The notes under the pieces are model-generated. The model was not told the DNA's origin, made no database searches, and worked only from the letters and a program-made list of their open reading frames with translations. Position numbers and translations under genes: made by a program. A stretch of DNA of 64,000 nucleotides. Source: Progne subis subis. Its lineage: Eukaryota > Chordata > Aves > Passeriformes > Hirundinidae. Every line of letters begins with the position of its first letter. The first letter of the stretch is position 1. The stretch is from contig JAKJHU010000076.1 of assembly GCA_022316685.1 (NCBI GenBank), positions 1,064,001-1,128,000 on the forward strand, given 5' to 3'. This document shows, in pieces, positions 1-12,567 of this stretch.

Positions 1-1029
1 CCAGAGGACTGCAGTGTCAAAAAACTTCCAGTAGCATTAGAATATTTTCATTTTCTGGTAGACTAATAAGTTGGTGTAAGATGACAGTGTTGCCAAACTT
101 GTGTTATTACTTTGACATAAAAACAAGAATAAATTATATAACCTGTTTCATTAGAAAGACCAGCTGTTTCTGTCTTCTATTACTGTACATGAACTCTTTC
201 TTTCCACTTTTCTTTCCTTTTTTTTCTTTTGCCAGTAATTTCTACTTTTTTCTCTGCAAATCCCAGACTTACTCCCTGCTTCAGTAATGATCATTTATCT
301 GTGGAAGCAAAGAATAAGCCTTTACATTTTTTTTATATTTTTAATATCTTTGATATTTCATGTTAATGTTATGAATATCTTTCATAAATTAATGGAAACA
401 AAAATTCTTTCATTTCTCCAGTTGATTAATACATGCATATTTTCCCCAATTATAAGCACAGCATGGAACAGGACAAGCCCTCTGCTAAATATCCAGTAGG
501 ATACCTCCAAGAGCAGTCATGTCTGGTAAATACTTAAAATTCTGTACATAGGAAACACTTTCAGCTCACTGCAGCTGCAAGAATTCCCAGAGAACGATGT
601 GGTGCCCTTCAAAGCAGAAGAAAAAAACATGAAACCACAAAAGATAGTTAAATCTGACTTAGAGGCATTTGGCAATATGTTTGATGTCCTACCCAGAAAT
701 TATATTGTACTTTGAAAGTTTGCCAGCAAATAACACAGTCTTTCAACTGAAAACAACCATATCAGTCCTTCCCAAACCTCGTTCTCCAAGGAGAACAAAG
801 ATTAGTTCCCACATGAGGAGCAAGCTTTCACAACTAAGAGAAGCAAAGTGCGACTAGGATGTTTTCTGTTTTGATAAGGTGTGATATCCATTCTTAGGTT
901 TCACTCCACAATCTGTGGAATTATGGTCCTCTACAAGGATTTCTTAATTTAAAAGGAAAGCAAAATTAGTGTATGGCTACAGGAGTATGAAACACTGCTG
1001 GTCCACAGAGATCTTTCCAATAAGATTCC
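1..1029. other. AT-rich DNA, no gene seen
   Basis: AT-rich with a pyrimidine-rich stretch around 165-260. Open frames do not exceed about 70 codons and show no domain, splice pattern or family resemblance. No repeat family was recognised before the CR1 fragment that begins near 1030. Confidence 0.6.
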
Positions 1030-1800
1030 TAAGGCGACCCTCCTGGTGGATGCAGGAAAGGCTGTGGATGTTGTCTATTTGCATTTCAGCAAGGGCTTTG
1101 ACACTGTCTCCCACAGCATACTCCTGGAAAAGCCCATGGCTTGGAAAGGAACACTCTTTGCTGGGTTAGGAACTGGCTGGATGGCCAGACCCAGAGAGTG
1201 GTGGTGAACGGTGCTGCATCCAGCTGGGGCCAGGCACCAGTGGTGTCCCTCAGGGCTCTGTGCTGGTGCCACTTCTGTTTATTAATTCATTGATGATTTG
1301 GATGAGGGGATTGAGTCCACGATCAGTAAAGTTGCAGATGACACCGAGCTAGGAAAATGTGTTGATCAGTTGGAGGGTAGGAGAGCAGGCTGGTGAAGGG
1401 CTTCAACCATAAGCCCTATGAAAAACAGCTAAGGAGCTGGGGTTGTTTAGCCTGGAAAAAAAGCAGGCTCCGGGATAACCTTATCACTCTCTACAACCTC
1501 CTGAAAGGGAGATGTAGCCAGGTAGGGGTTAGTCTCTTCTCTCAGGCAGCAGAACGAGAAGATACAGTCTCAAGCTGTGCCAGGGGAAGTTTAGGCTAGA
1601 CACCAGAAAAAAATTCTTCAATGGAAGAGTGACTGGGCACTAGAATTGTCTGCCCAGGGAGGTGGTGGAGTTACCATCCCTGCACACGTTTAAAAAAAAC
1701 TGGACGTGGCACACAGTGCCACAGTTTACTTGACGAGGAGGTTTTAGGTCATAGGTTGGACTTGATCTCAAAAGGTCTTTTCCAACGTGGATCATTCTGT
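1030..1800 (+). mobile_element. CR1 LINE fragment, RT part joined to 3' end
   Basis: Fragment of a CR1 non-LTR retrotransposon. The first part (about 1036-1380) translates in pieces to the CR1 reverse transcriptase, including the DVVYL...FSKGFDTVSHS segment, and a VADD version of the catalytic F/YxDD box near 1333. At about 1381-1395 the sequence jumps from the RT region to the late 3' part (GFNHKPYEKQL, then LAWKKSRLRDNLITLYNLLKG). A few hundred bases of the usual intervening sequence are therefore missing. It ends near 1800 in a worn 3' end without a clear octamer tail. Frames are broken several times, so it codes for no working protein. Recognition is from family knowledge; the exact CR1 subfamily is not determined. 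Confidence 0.93.
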
Positions 1801-4800
1801 CCAAGTGTCACCAAGTGTGGCATATTAATTTTATGGGGAAGGTACTAAAATGGGACAAAGGCAGGAACAAGTGGTGGGGGGTGATGCTGGAACCACAAGG
1901 AGACTTTTGAAGCTTGAATTTGATATGATGAGGAAAGGAATTCAGTGGGGGGAAAAAAAAAAAAAAAAAAGATCAAAGTGATGGTCTCAGTGCAATCAAC
2001 AAGGAAGATAATTTGACTGAAGCTTCCCTTTAGGTTCTTGAAGAAAAGTGAATAGAAGATAAAAGAAGTAACTCAGTGAGATGAAACAGAATAATCTGGA
2101 GATTCTTAGGGAGAATGAACAACAGATATCAATATGGCTTTGACAAACTGGTCAATAGAAGTGCAAAAGATGGGCAGAAAAATTCTTTGCTGTAGACAGA
2201 AACAACCATAAGAGAACCACTAATTAACTGTTTCTCACATGTAAAAGTGGTTTTTTTAAAAGGTTCTAAGTGTCTAAGTGACAGTTATAAAGATGCTAAG
2301 CTAAAAATAAAAATCTCTACAAAAGAAAGTAATTATTTGATGTATTTGAACAGAAAGTCTCAAGATTATGAGTTATTATATTCTTTTAGAGATGAAATAG
2401 CAGAACTGGATTAATGGAAATTTCCATCACTAATTCTTCAGCTAGTCATTTAAGCAAAAAGGGAGGAAAAGAACATTAGTGGACTCAATGTCATATGACA
2501 GTGATAAAAGTGTAACACTCTTGTTCATAAGTTCACTTATCATATTTATTTTTTAAAAAAGAGGAAAAGTTCCCCAGCAATTGCCAAAATATGACACAGT
2601 GATACCTCTCAATTTGACTTGAAACATAAAACGTGAATTTAACTAAGTTTGGAAAATTGTTCAAATTTGTTGATTTGAAGATGTTCTTTGCCTCAAAGAA
2701 CATCTTGAACATGTGGGATGGTGTTAGGGACAAAGAAAAACTTTAATGTGGACTGCTGAAAGAAGGACAAAATGATCAACACTTGAAAAGAAAAGAGAGC
2801 ATGTAGGACAAAACAGGTGAATATAAGGTCATTTTACTAATCTACATGAGCAGGGTGAGACCTGGGGAGAACTCAGTCATCTTCAGATTGCATAGGACTT
2901 AGAAAAGATTTCCATGCTTTTCACAATTCCTCAACAAAGTGAGGTATGAAAAGTGCCAAAGAAGAAAAATATTACTCTGAACAACAAGCAGGCACATCAA
3001 GCTTTTGGTCCAATTCTGTCAATGTGATTTTTAGAACTGATTTTATTTTTAAATGGCTCAAGAAGGACTATTTCTTCTTTTCCTAAGAATAGTGGTATTT
3101 GTTTTCTAAAAAGGCAATTAGATTAAATGAAATAAAACTCCATTATGAAAGCAAATGTAGTTACCAGTAAAATTTTGCTCCCACAGAAGACTAACAATCA
3201 TGGGTTGCTAATAAAACTAATAATTTTTATTCTGAATTGTCCTAATGACAAACGAAAAATTCCTAATTTCATAATCCTGCGGATAACAACCTGATTTCCA
3301 ATCTAAGGCTCTCTCCTTTCCTGAAATTTATATATTATTGTCAAGATTCATCAGTCCCAGGTGACTAAATGCCTCTCTCTGTAGTGGAATAATCTGTTTT
3401 CAGTAGGACTGAAGACATTTTATTATGATTCACCAAATAAAACTCTCAACTGAACCCAGGCAACTATCGAATTTTGGTCCAATATCTATATATATCATTA
3501 AGCTACAATTTTAAATGAGCTTAGCTTTTTGTATTTTTCCAGCAGAAGATTTAAAAGATAAATTTTGGCATTAGCTTTACCTATTTCTTTCTTTATACAA
3601 AGAGATTTGAGGAGAAAAATCCTTCTGTGAAAGATGAACATGAAGTGAAAGTTTAGATACATGAAAATATTCAGAGAGCTGGAGAAATGGCAAAGGATGT
3701 GATAGCTGTAAAATTATAAAAATAAATGGATGGAGAAAGAGAATTAACAAGCTGCCCCAAAACAGAGTGAAAACCATTGTAGGTTTTTTGCTGACTCTTA
3801 TGTAAATCCTTCCACTGTGACCAGACTGACTGCTTTAAGAAAGCAATTTCCTGCTGCCACAGAAACTTGATTAAAGCGACTGAAACACAAATCAGGAGTA
3901 ATGCCTTGTGGTCCTACCCTAAAGAGAAGCCTGCAGCGAAAGGAAGCTTAGAAACTGTGGAGCAGGTTGGAGCTAAACAGTCTGACTTCATTCTGAAATT
4001 TGCTAAGAGTCAGCCACAGCTTTTCATAATTGCAATGTCTCTATGTAATCTAGTTGATTTCAATCCATGTCAAGCTTTATTTCCCTACAAAACTAAAAAA
4101 AGCTGTTTTCTTACTCGGAAGCTACAAATGTATGCCAGCTAAGAACACTCATATCATGCATTGCAGAGCGTCTTGAATTGTATTATTATTACTACCTGAA
4201 ACTACCATTTGAATAGGAAAAGGAATATCATTTTTTAAACAGAAGAATTATTGAGTCATTCATGGAAATGTCTCCATTTCGATTAGAATCAAAATTAAAA
4301 AAAAAAAAAAAAAATCTTTTCTCTTTGAAGAAGCTATCTCCCTCTACATAATAATCACATAGTGCTCTATGGACATTAAAATTTACAACAACTTCCCATT
4401 TCAAGCTACATTCAAACTCTAATTATGTAATTTCTCAGGTGATAAATCTAGAAACTAGTTTCCAATACCACTATCAATCTACTGGCATGTTTCTATTGAC
4501 TGGAACTTAAGACAGGTAGAACCAGGGTAAATTTAAGAGAGAGGAACAGAAGATTTAACTCAGAGAAAGTCAGCAGAATGCCTTTCCACTAAGAACATAT
4601 TCTTGTAGGTCAACCCCATATTCCAAGGCATGACAGAAGTGTCCTGATTTTGCAAAAAACTGCATGATATATATATATATGTACACATATATATGTGTAA
4701 GATCCAGCTATTTATGTAAAATGTAGATATGTACAGTGTATGCATAACCTACATTAATGAACATTATATCTTACCATATATACTCCAACATCTATTAGAG

Positions 4801-4819
4801 GGAAAACAGAGCACGGCAT
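1801..4819. other. AT-rich DNA with simple repeats, no gene seen
   Basis: No gene recognised. It holds a G-run followed by an A-run (1947-1970), an A-run (4297-4314) and an AT/TG-rich microsatellite (4667-4698). The longest open frame is 91 codons (3867-4142, plus strand) and has no recognisable domain. Confidence 0.55.
4667..4698. repeat. AT/GT microsatellite, partly self-complementary
   Basis: A run of AT dinucleotides (4667-4680) is followed by GTACAC, another AT block and TGTG. The whole is close to palindromic around the GTAC centre. Such tracts are usually length-variable. Confidence 0.85.
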
Positions 4820-5425
4820 GAACAATCCCAAACGTTCCTGGAATATATTGATGATAACTTCCTTCTCCAAATCACAGAGGATCCAGAGAGAAGGTGCTAT
4901 GGTGGACCTTGTTCTCAGCAACGAGAGCCTAGTGAGGAGTGTGACATTGAAGGGCAGCCTGGGCTGCAGTGACCACAAGATCATTGGAATTTGAGATCCT
5001 TGAGGCAATGGGAAGGGCCCACAGCAAGCTCACTACCCTGGACTTCAAAAGGTCAAGTTTTAGCTTTTGGAATCACCTTGAATATTTGCCCAAGAAAGCT
5101 GCTGATATTCAAGGAACCCAATCTCCAAGCTCAGGAGCTTGGAGCATCCCAACAAAGAGGAAGTCAGAAAAAATGCCAGGAAGGCCTTCATGGGAAAGTT
5201 TGATGACAATGCTAAATTGGGAGGACCTGTTGACACCCTTCAGGGCAGAGAGGCCCTGAAAAGACACCTTTAAAAATTAGAGGGCTGGGAAATCTCCAAC
5301 CTTATATAGTTTAACAAGTTCTGGATTCCGTACCTGGAATAGGGCAACCCTGATGGTGTGTATAGACTGGGGAACAAAATGGTAGAGAGGAGCGCTGTAA
5401 AAAGAGACCTAGGGGCCTAGAAATG
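4820..5425 (+). mobile_element. CR1 LINE fragment with ORF2 N-terminal region
   Basis: Piece of CR1 ORF2 that includes the rarely kept part upstream of the reverse transcriptase. Decayed stretches around 4830-5200 match the endonuclease-to-RT linker (for example EFEILEAMGRAHSKLTTLD in the frame of 4969-5259). Near 5203 the sequence jumps to the late RT thumb-like part (LNWEDLLTP, then a worn GREAL segment). The catalytic RT core is therefore deleted. The piece stops near 5425, well before the 3' end; a CR1 tail at 5695-5733 in the same orientation may belong to the same insertion. It is coding-dead. Subfamily unknown. Confidence 0.88.
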
Positions 5426-5694
5426 GAAAATATGTGGTACAGGTGACCAAATATTGTACCCTAGAATTTTCTCTTTTTATCAGAGATAAATTCATAATTT
5501 CTTACTGACTACTTCACAGTCTCTTGTAATTTAAAATATCAACAAAAGTGACAAGAGTCCCTTCATTGTGCAGAAACAGTGAATCAAAAATGTCAAATGT
5601 ACCAGAAAAAAAACTGGCATCAACAACAGGGCTAAAATTTTCATGTAGCACTCAGGCATTACTGATCATAAGTTTAAAAGTAAATCAATCTAAT

Positions 5695-5733
5695 CAGTCC
5701 CTTCCAATTAAACCTTTCCATGATTCTATGATT
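5695..5733 (+). mobile_element. CR1 3' tail remnant
   Basis: The stretch reads CAGTCCCTTCCAATTAAACC then TTTCCATGATTCTATGATT. This is the characteristic CR1 3' end (GGTCCCTTCCAACCC followed by the ATTCTATG octamer tail). It lies 270 bp downstream of the CR1 piece ending near 5425, in the same orientation, with unrelated AT-rich DNA between them. It may be the detached tail of that copy. Confidence 0.75.
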
Positions 5734-6511
5734 TAAAATATAGAATATACTATTATAAAAGCATATTTTACATGATTGTAACATCACACTCATAATTTTT
5801 CTTGTCAGTTATGTTAGAACAAAACTTCTTCAGAAGTTCCTTGATATGCTCAAATTAACTGAAGACTAATTTCTGTGGAACTTTGCAATATCAAATAACA
5901 CCAAAAAATGCTGCAGTGGATTTTTACTCCCTGATAAATTATTTCCAGTTTATGGTGTGATTTGCCAATGAAAACCATGTTGTGCTTGTTTAATTTAGTT
6001 GTGGGTTTAAGTCTTTCTTGGAAGTAAAGAGAAACACTGAGATGAAACCAAGCATAATAAATTTTCTCACAGGTGTCAAGAAACATACCTAACAGCATAG
6101 TTTACTAAGACAGGCATTAATTATTCTTTTAAAGAACAGAAGGACAGAAACCTGTTTATAAGAAATCAAAAGTAAATGTCTTGAGCAACCTTGTTTTGGT
6201 GAAAGAGAGAGTTAAACTCTACCATCGTCTGCCAAAAAACCTTTCTATCACTTCACACAGTCAAATTGTTGCAAGGGCAACATTGGAAAAATAGTGCTGA
6301 AGAAAAAAAAGAAAATAAATTTGGGGGTATTTTTTCCCCTTGCTTTATTTAATTGTCTTTAGATATGTTTGAAGTAGCAATTACCATGATAGGTAAGCAC
6401 TGACCTTTACAAGTATTTCACTTTTTTTCCCCCCACAAATTTCTACAGGTGGGCTCTGCATTTTGCTAAATATTTGAAGATTACTTTGTTTTCTAAAAGT
6501 TAAAAAGGCAT
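5734..6511. other. AT-rich DNA, no gene seen
   Basis: No gene or repeat family recognised. Only short open frames are present, up to 90 codons on the minus strand, and that frame overlaps the next CR1 piece. Confidence 0.55.
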
Positions 6512-6753
6512 ACCTCAAGATGTGCCAGGAGAGGTGTAGGTTCAAAATCAGGAAGAATTTCTTCACTGAAAGGGTTGTCAGGCATTGGAACAGGCTGCCA
6601 AAGGAAGTGACGGAATCGGTTTCCCTGAAATTGTTCCAGAAAAGAGTGGACATAGCACTTACTGCTCTGGTTTAGTTGACAAGGTGTTGATCAGACAAAG
6701 TTTGGACTCAATGGTCTTGGAGATCTTTTATAACATAAATGATTCTATGATTC
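6512..6753 (+). mobile_element. CR1 LINE 3'-end fragment
   Basis: 5'-truncated CR1 copy. It starts in the segment CCTCAAGATGTGCCAGGAG and runs through the KFFTERV-like coding end (FRKNFFTERVV seen in pieces). It then passes the 3' UTR and ends in the octamer tail GATTCTATGATTC at 6741-6753. Severe 5' truncation with an intact 3' end is the usual form of CR1 copies and fits target-primed reverse transcription. It has no coding capacity. Confidence 0.93.
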
Positions 6754-7830
6754 AGGAACCTTACTGCAGAATTCTGATTTTTTTTTTTTTTTCTCACTGT
6801 ATTTCCTGTACTAGGGAAATGGATTCCTTGTATGAATTGTACGGCTTACCTGGTTCTAAATACCAACATGATAGCTTTGTATCATATGTGTAACATGAAA
6901 TGTAACATAAGGAAGTAGTGAAGATAAACATTTATTTTTAAGGTTTTTCAGAAGTAAAAGTGATGTACTAATTTAGTATTTATAGAAAAATATAAAAAGG
7001 TAAATTAATATTTGCTACTAAACAAATAATATTAAAAATACTTTTTCGTTTGATTCACATAGTTCTGCTCTAATTTCACATAATGATTTGTATCAGTTTA
7101 TAAACTGCACAATAAAATTTTAGTATGGTTGTATACAAATTACTGGAATATAAATCTTTGGAGAAATAAAGAGCCAACACACTTGGCTTGATTTTGAAAT
7201 GAATAAAATTTTTTTGAGCACACAAGCCTGAGGAAGTTGTTTTTTAAAATGTCCCATGATGGAAACTGACCTATACTTAAAAATATCACAATACTTTTGA
7301 AAAATCAAAGGAATTTGCTGTTTTCATTTTAAAATATTGATTTTAAAATTATTTGTTGTCATTATCTATCTCGTGTCCCAACTTGAACCTACTCCATAAT
7401 AATGCTTACAAAAATTGATAAGGGCTTTTTCAAATATATAACAAACCAGTTTTTCTTTATGGTTTGTCCTAAAGGCTTTAATCTGGAAATAATGGAATGG
7501 CTCAGTCTGAACCAAGGACCCAGTTTCCACTCAGTATATGCAATCATGTATTTGCCATGATTACCTTAAATGATGGTTACAAGAGACAGAGATCACAGCT
7601 CTGGAAGACTATAGACATTCACAGCCTGTACTGAAGGTAAATCATACAAAAATATTTAGATCTGTTTTGTATTATCTGCAGAGTTTCCTAAACAATTAGT
7701 AAAAGAGTCACACAAAATAAGTTTGGCTAGATCAGAATAGCCTTAGCTGCTATCCCAATGAAGTGCAGTTGACTAAAACTAGGAAATTAGTCAGGAATTG
7801 TTGAGGCAACTAAACAGATCAACTGCTCTT

Positions 7831-7869
7831 AAAAAACAAACAAACAAACAAAAGTGCATCAGATGCACT
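7831..7869. repeat. (AAAC)n tract abutting a small palindrome
   Basis: A-run and CAAA/AAAC units (7831-7852) run straight into AGTGCATC-A-GATGCACT (7853-7869), a perfect 8-bp inverted repeat with a one-base centre. No function is indicated. Confidence 0.8.
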
Positions 7870-9229
7870 GTGGAGAAGTTACCCAATGCTTTGAATATAA
7901 ACACAGGAACACAGGGGTTTTTTCAGGAGAAGCTAAATTAAAGTAGGTCAAAATGCCATGTTTAGTGGAAAAATTGTGTTTGAATTTCAGTTTGGACTTA
8001 CAAGCAGAATTTGTACAAAGTTTTCTCACAATAGTGAGGGGAGTTGCATGGGCATCTGGAGTTGATCTTTCTCTACTTTCAAATCCCAGGATTTAGTGAG
8101 GGGAAAAAACCAGTAGTAAGTAGCAAATTATATAACATGCTCAGGTATCATTTTGTCCAAAGCTATCCCGGAATTAAGAAAGATCCACTCAGAAAATTTG
8201 TTTTCAACCTAGACATAGAAGCTAGTCCTAAAGTTTTACAGTTTGAGTACTACATATAAATATCATGAAGGTTGAACATATTATGGCACACTAGCACAGT
8301 ACTTAAAAAGTGCAGTGAGTCTAAAAGTACTAAAGCTGGCCTACAACAAAGGAGATGCAAATATCCATTTAGACTCATTGATGCAGTTGTATTTCAGGCC
8401 AAGCAAAATGCAAGCAGAAGAGGGAGAGTGTTTGTGAGTGGGTGTATTTGACATACAACAGGAATCATGTCTGGCTAGTGGAGAGCTTGTTTGCTAAAGT
8501 CATTATCACTTCTTTCTCTTATTCCTGCATCTCAGCTTTCTGCCATTCTTCCTCTTAAACCTGAAACACATGCCTTAACACAGAATGTTCTTTCCTCTTT
8601 CAAATCTCTCCTATCAGATGCAATTAAATAGATTGCACATATTTTAGGGATAAAAAACAGTGGAAAATTAATCTCATACATGCAAAAATCACATATTAAC
8701 TTTCTGTACTCACGCCTCCCATAAGTTTTTATAATATTATGAAGTGTTACCCACAGAACTAACAATATTGTCCCCGCCACAGATTTTAAGAGTGAAAGCA
8801 ATGAGGTGGAAACAAAATGAAAAATGCCAACCCACATTTTCTCTAAGTGTCTCTGTGCTTCAAGTTAAATGCATTTCATATGGACAAAATTTTTTTTTGT
8901 TTCCTAACCTGGATAATTTTTGGAGAGAGATTTTAGGTCCATTCATTGTCTTTCCATCAAAAGCCCTTTTTTGTTATAAAATCTTCAATTAAAAAATTTT
9001 TGATGTTGCAGAAAATATTGCTTAAGAATTGAATAACACTCAGCAGGCAAAGCAAGCCTCATTTTGCAGATGAGTGGTTTAAGAGTTTGGTTCTTCTCAA
9101 ATCTACCTGTAAATTGCTCTTCTAGCTCTATGTCTCTATATTGATCAGAATAATACAGAGCACTACACATTCAGCTTCCTCCATCATGTACCGTGACATT
9201 TTGAAAACTGGTTGAAATCTCTTAGTGGG

Positions 9230-9253
9230 AGGAAACTTTTCAGGAAACTTTTC
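9230..9253. repeat. 12-mer tandem duplication
   Basis: Two exact copies of AGGAAACTTTTC stand head to tail. A worn third copy (AGAAAACTTCC) follows at 9254-9264. Confidence 0.85.
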
Positions 9254-10340
9254 AGAAAACTTCCATTGAAATCCTGTCTAGCAGATAGCAAAAAAAGAAA
9301 ATTTCTGATTGGGAGTAGTAACATTTCACTTTATATGCGGCTGTTGGTAGTATGAGTCATTTCTGTTGTAGAACTGTGTTAACAGGTAATTCATTTTGTT
9401 GAAAAATGTTAAGTCAGCTTTCATATTAAAGGATATGTAAATATACTTTTTCAGAAACCTTGGGTGCAAATGACTTTTGCCTTATTAGTTACAATAATGT
9501 GATTGTATCTTTTGCCTGGAACTGCTACCATATCTGAAGCACTGTGTTTTTAGAAGATTAATATCCTCTAAATTAAAAGAATAAAAGTGCTCCAAGTCTC
9601 CCATTAGTCCTGGTGTTTGGATTAAAAGAAGGAGAAATCCATGACCAAATCTACAAGTAATAACATAAAACTAATATACAGAGAAGTTTTTAGTAATATT
9701 GCTATTTCAATGATGCAGTATAAAATTTGACCCAGTGTTACTTACCTCCATTTGCAGTGAAATAATTATTACACAGCTAACTCTATGTCATCTGAAATTC
9801 ACTCAGCAAATGACTTTTGGTTAATGATCTCAGCGAGGGCTAGAGAACGAAAAAAATCTAAGTAGTTTAATACCTGTTCTTGATCTGCCAACTGCTGTCA
9901 ATGTCAAGAAGCTGAAAAAACACTCTTCATTCAAATGTATAGAATACGACAAATGTAGATGATATTTTCTGAGAAGTACTGTTAGTGCCTCTTTTAGGTC
10001 CCTATTTTGTTCTGTTAAGGTTGTGACTGGCTGATCTTAAATAAAAATCTGGCTTTATTATAGGTAGGAAAAAATACTGGCATTTAGATCCATGAAGATA
10101 GAAAGGTACCAAACATCAGCTGAAACCGTTGAGATTAAAGTGTTAAATATTTCTTGTCTGCAGTCCAGATTTTCACATAATTTTGTTACCTAAATTATTA
10201 ATAAACATGACAATAATTTATAAATAATAGCATTGTTAAAGTGAGACAAAATAAACATATTTAATACTAGAATTCTTTTTACAGAAGAAAAAAATAGGGA
10301 TTTAGAATGGTATTTCTTCTACAAGAAAAAAAATTTACAG

Positions 10341-10414
10341 TGTAGCAAGATGGGGTTCAGCCTTTTCTCCCAAGCAACCAATGACTGGATAAGAGGAATG
10401 GCATCAAGCTGTTC
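10341..10414 (+). mobile_element. short internal CR1 fragment
   Basis: The stretch matches the CR1 3' coding part that usually reads TGTAGCCAGGTGGGGTTGG, then CTCTTCTCCCAGGCAACCA, then a GACAAGAGG segment. Visible matches are TTTTCTCCCAAGCAACCAAT and GGATAAGAGGAATGGCATCA. Both ends are lost, including the 3' tail, so this is a relic of an old copy. Confidence 0.75.
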
Positions 10415-11129
10415 TGTTGTCCCTATGACTATTGGGCTGAAGAGTCACTTAAAATTTCCCCTTTAACAGAAAATATAACTTTCAGCAAGCAAAAAGACTA
10501 ACTTGTCATTAGGCTGGAAAGATCTATTGATTCATACGGCCTGAATAAAACTACTAGCTCCAGCACAGGAGAGGCAACAACAACAAAAAAGGGAGAAGAA
10601 TGGAGAGCATAAGACCACAGATGTTTTGGGGGTTTTTTGACAGGACCTCAATATCTTTCAGCAGTAGGTTCTAACTTCTGACTAGGAAGAGAGGAGTCCG
10701 GTCAAGGTAAGGAAAAATGATGGGAAAAAAATGCAACTTGAAAGGCTAATCAGCACACACTTAACCCATTCATTTGTTGTTGCTTTCAAAGAATACGGTA
10801 TTATCCTAAACATTTCTTACATATTTCAACATAGTAAGGACATTGATAAAAACAGAAAATCCCAGTGCCTATTTTGAACAAAACCAGTTCTATTACAATC
10901 ACCATCCCATTAATTTGCCAAAGCCACCCTTCTGATCCCATATGAGTGGCCAATCTCAATGCATCTTAAATTTCCTTTATGTAACCATGTAAATATGTAG
11001 TTAGGAATTCTATTTAATCTGTATCTTTGCCATTATATTTAAATCATTGAACCCGTAATATACCGTTCTTATCCTTTATATGAATTTAAAGATTTTCAAA
11101 GACAAATTTAATTTAATTGCAGTTTCTCC
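10415..11129. other. AT-rich DNA, no gene seen
   Basis: No gene or repeat recognised between the CR1 relic and the LTR fragment. Confidence 0.5.
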
Positions 11130-11292
11130 TAGTAGTGTGGAATGCACAAAAGACTTTGATTCTCTGTAAGCACTGCTCAGCAATAATGAAAACATCCCTG
11201 TGTTAGCAACAGTTTTCAGCACAAACATAAAGCATAGCCCCATACTATGCACCAGGAAGAAAATTAACTCTATCCCAGAGGAAAGCAGCACA
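11130..11292 (-). mobile_element. ERVL-type LTR fragment (5' end of U3)
   Basis: On the minus strand this is the first roughly 160 bp of an avian ERVL-like LTR that also occurs, longer, at 31834-33018 and at 53766-54420. Shared landmarks on the plus strand are GTAAGCACTGCTCAGCAATA, AACATCCCTGTGTTAGCAAC, CATAGCCCCATACTATG and GAAAATTAACTCTATCCCAG. The rest of the LTR is missing. The 81-codon minus-strand open frame here is LTR sequence and not a gene. The family name is not certain from memory. Confidence 0.82.
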
Positions 11293-12513
11293 CAGTTTAA
11301 AGTGTGAAACACATTAACCACCAGAATGTTTACAGTGGCTTTTCAGTTGTAAAGAGAATTATTTTTTTTACTGCAAAAAGGCTACACTTTGAAGCAGAAG
11401 CACTTAAGCCTTAGTGGATCTATTGAGTGCTACAGAACACACTTTCTGTTCCTGATTACAGCATGTTTTAGAAGTACTCTAATAGATAGTGAGGTTACCT
11501 TGGGCATTGCTGTCAGCTTGTATCACAGAGTGCATCTACCATAGGCAGCACAGGAAAACTGGGTAGAGGAAAACAGAGCAGGTGTTGTGTCAGTAACATA
11601 TTACCACACTCACTTCTGGGGCCAGGGATGACTGAGGAATTTTAAAAAGGATTTTTAGTCTTTTGGAGCAATAGGAGGAAGAGAGGAAATTCGTATCATA
11701 CAAAATGCTTCTTGACTTGAAATATAGAATGAACTGTGCCATGATGCATATACTTATATATTTTGTTTTATGGATGTTCCATTAGAAGAAAAAAATAAAT
11801 CCATCAAACCCCAATCTTTACAGTTGTCTGGTATTGCAGAAAGAGAGAATCATACAAAAATATTCTTGTATTTATCTTGTTGAAATTTTATGGGAGGTAG
11901 ATTAAGTAGGGGATCCAGATCCAGCCCAGTGGCCAAAGGTCTGGAAAAAGATACTGCTGACTTTTGCCATATTTAGATTAGGTCATAAATAGGACTGTAT
12001 ATAGGAGAAAAAATCCCCAAAGATACATGGAAAAAGACAGAGGGTAAGAGTTTGACTTTTCTAGAGGCATTCTTTCAAGATTTTAACATAAAAAAAAATA
12101 GGAGCATATAATCTTAATGTCTAAAACAGAAATATCTGCTGGACAGTCTACTAATTTTTTAGGTCAAAATAAAAAAAAATACTATTCATACAGGTTGCGC
12201 ATTCCTTAGCATCATCATTTTCCAGGTTGATCCTGAGGTAGTTAGATCCAAATGAGACTAATGATAACCAAACCCAGAACAACAGAACAATAAGCACTCA
12301 GTCATGTCACTTTGAGCCTATCACTCTTGGATTTTCGACATTGGATACCAGAGATATTCCACTCTACATACAAAGGGAAAACTATGACTTGGAGTTATTG
12401 CAAAAGCATTTTCATACATAAAACAAGTTTCTCCAACTTTATGCAGTATTTGGTCACCCAAAGACATCTAAAATAAGGAATAACTGCCTAATTTTCCTCT
12501 TGAACAATACTGA
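11293..12513. other. AT-rich DNA, no gene seen
   Basis: No gene or repeat family recognised. Short A-runs occur near 12090 and 12170. Confidence 0.5.
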
Positions 12514-12567
12514 GATCATGGAATCACATATCATACTGAGTTGGAAGGGACCCACAAGATGACTGAG
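12514..12567 (-). mobile_element. CR1 3' tail relic
   Basis: ATCATGGAATCACATATCAT followed by ACTGAGTTGGAAGGGACCCA is the reverse complement of a CR1 3' end. The same CTGAGTTGGAAGGGACCCAC string opens the better-preserved minus-strand CR1 at 58333. The similarity stops after about 54 bp. Confidence 0.75.

Larger units (their letters stand above)
6754..10340. other. AT-rich DNA with short repeats, no gene seen
   Basis: A T-run at about 6778-6792 follows the CR1 tail. Further on are an (AAAC)n tract (7831-7852), a small inverted repeat (7853-7869) and a 12-mer tandem duplication (9230-9253). Open frames reach at most 101 codons (8532-8837, minus strand) and resemble no family. Confidence 0.55.
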
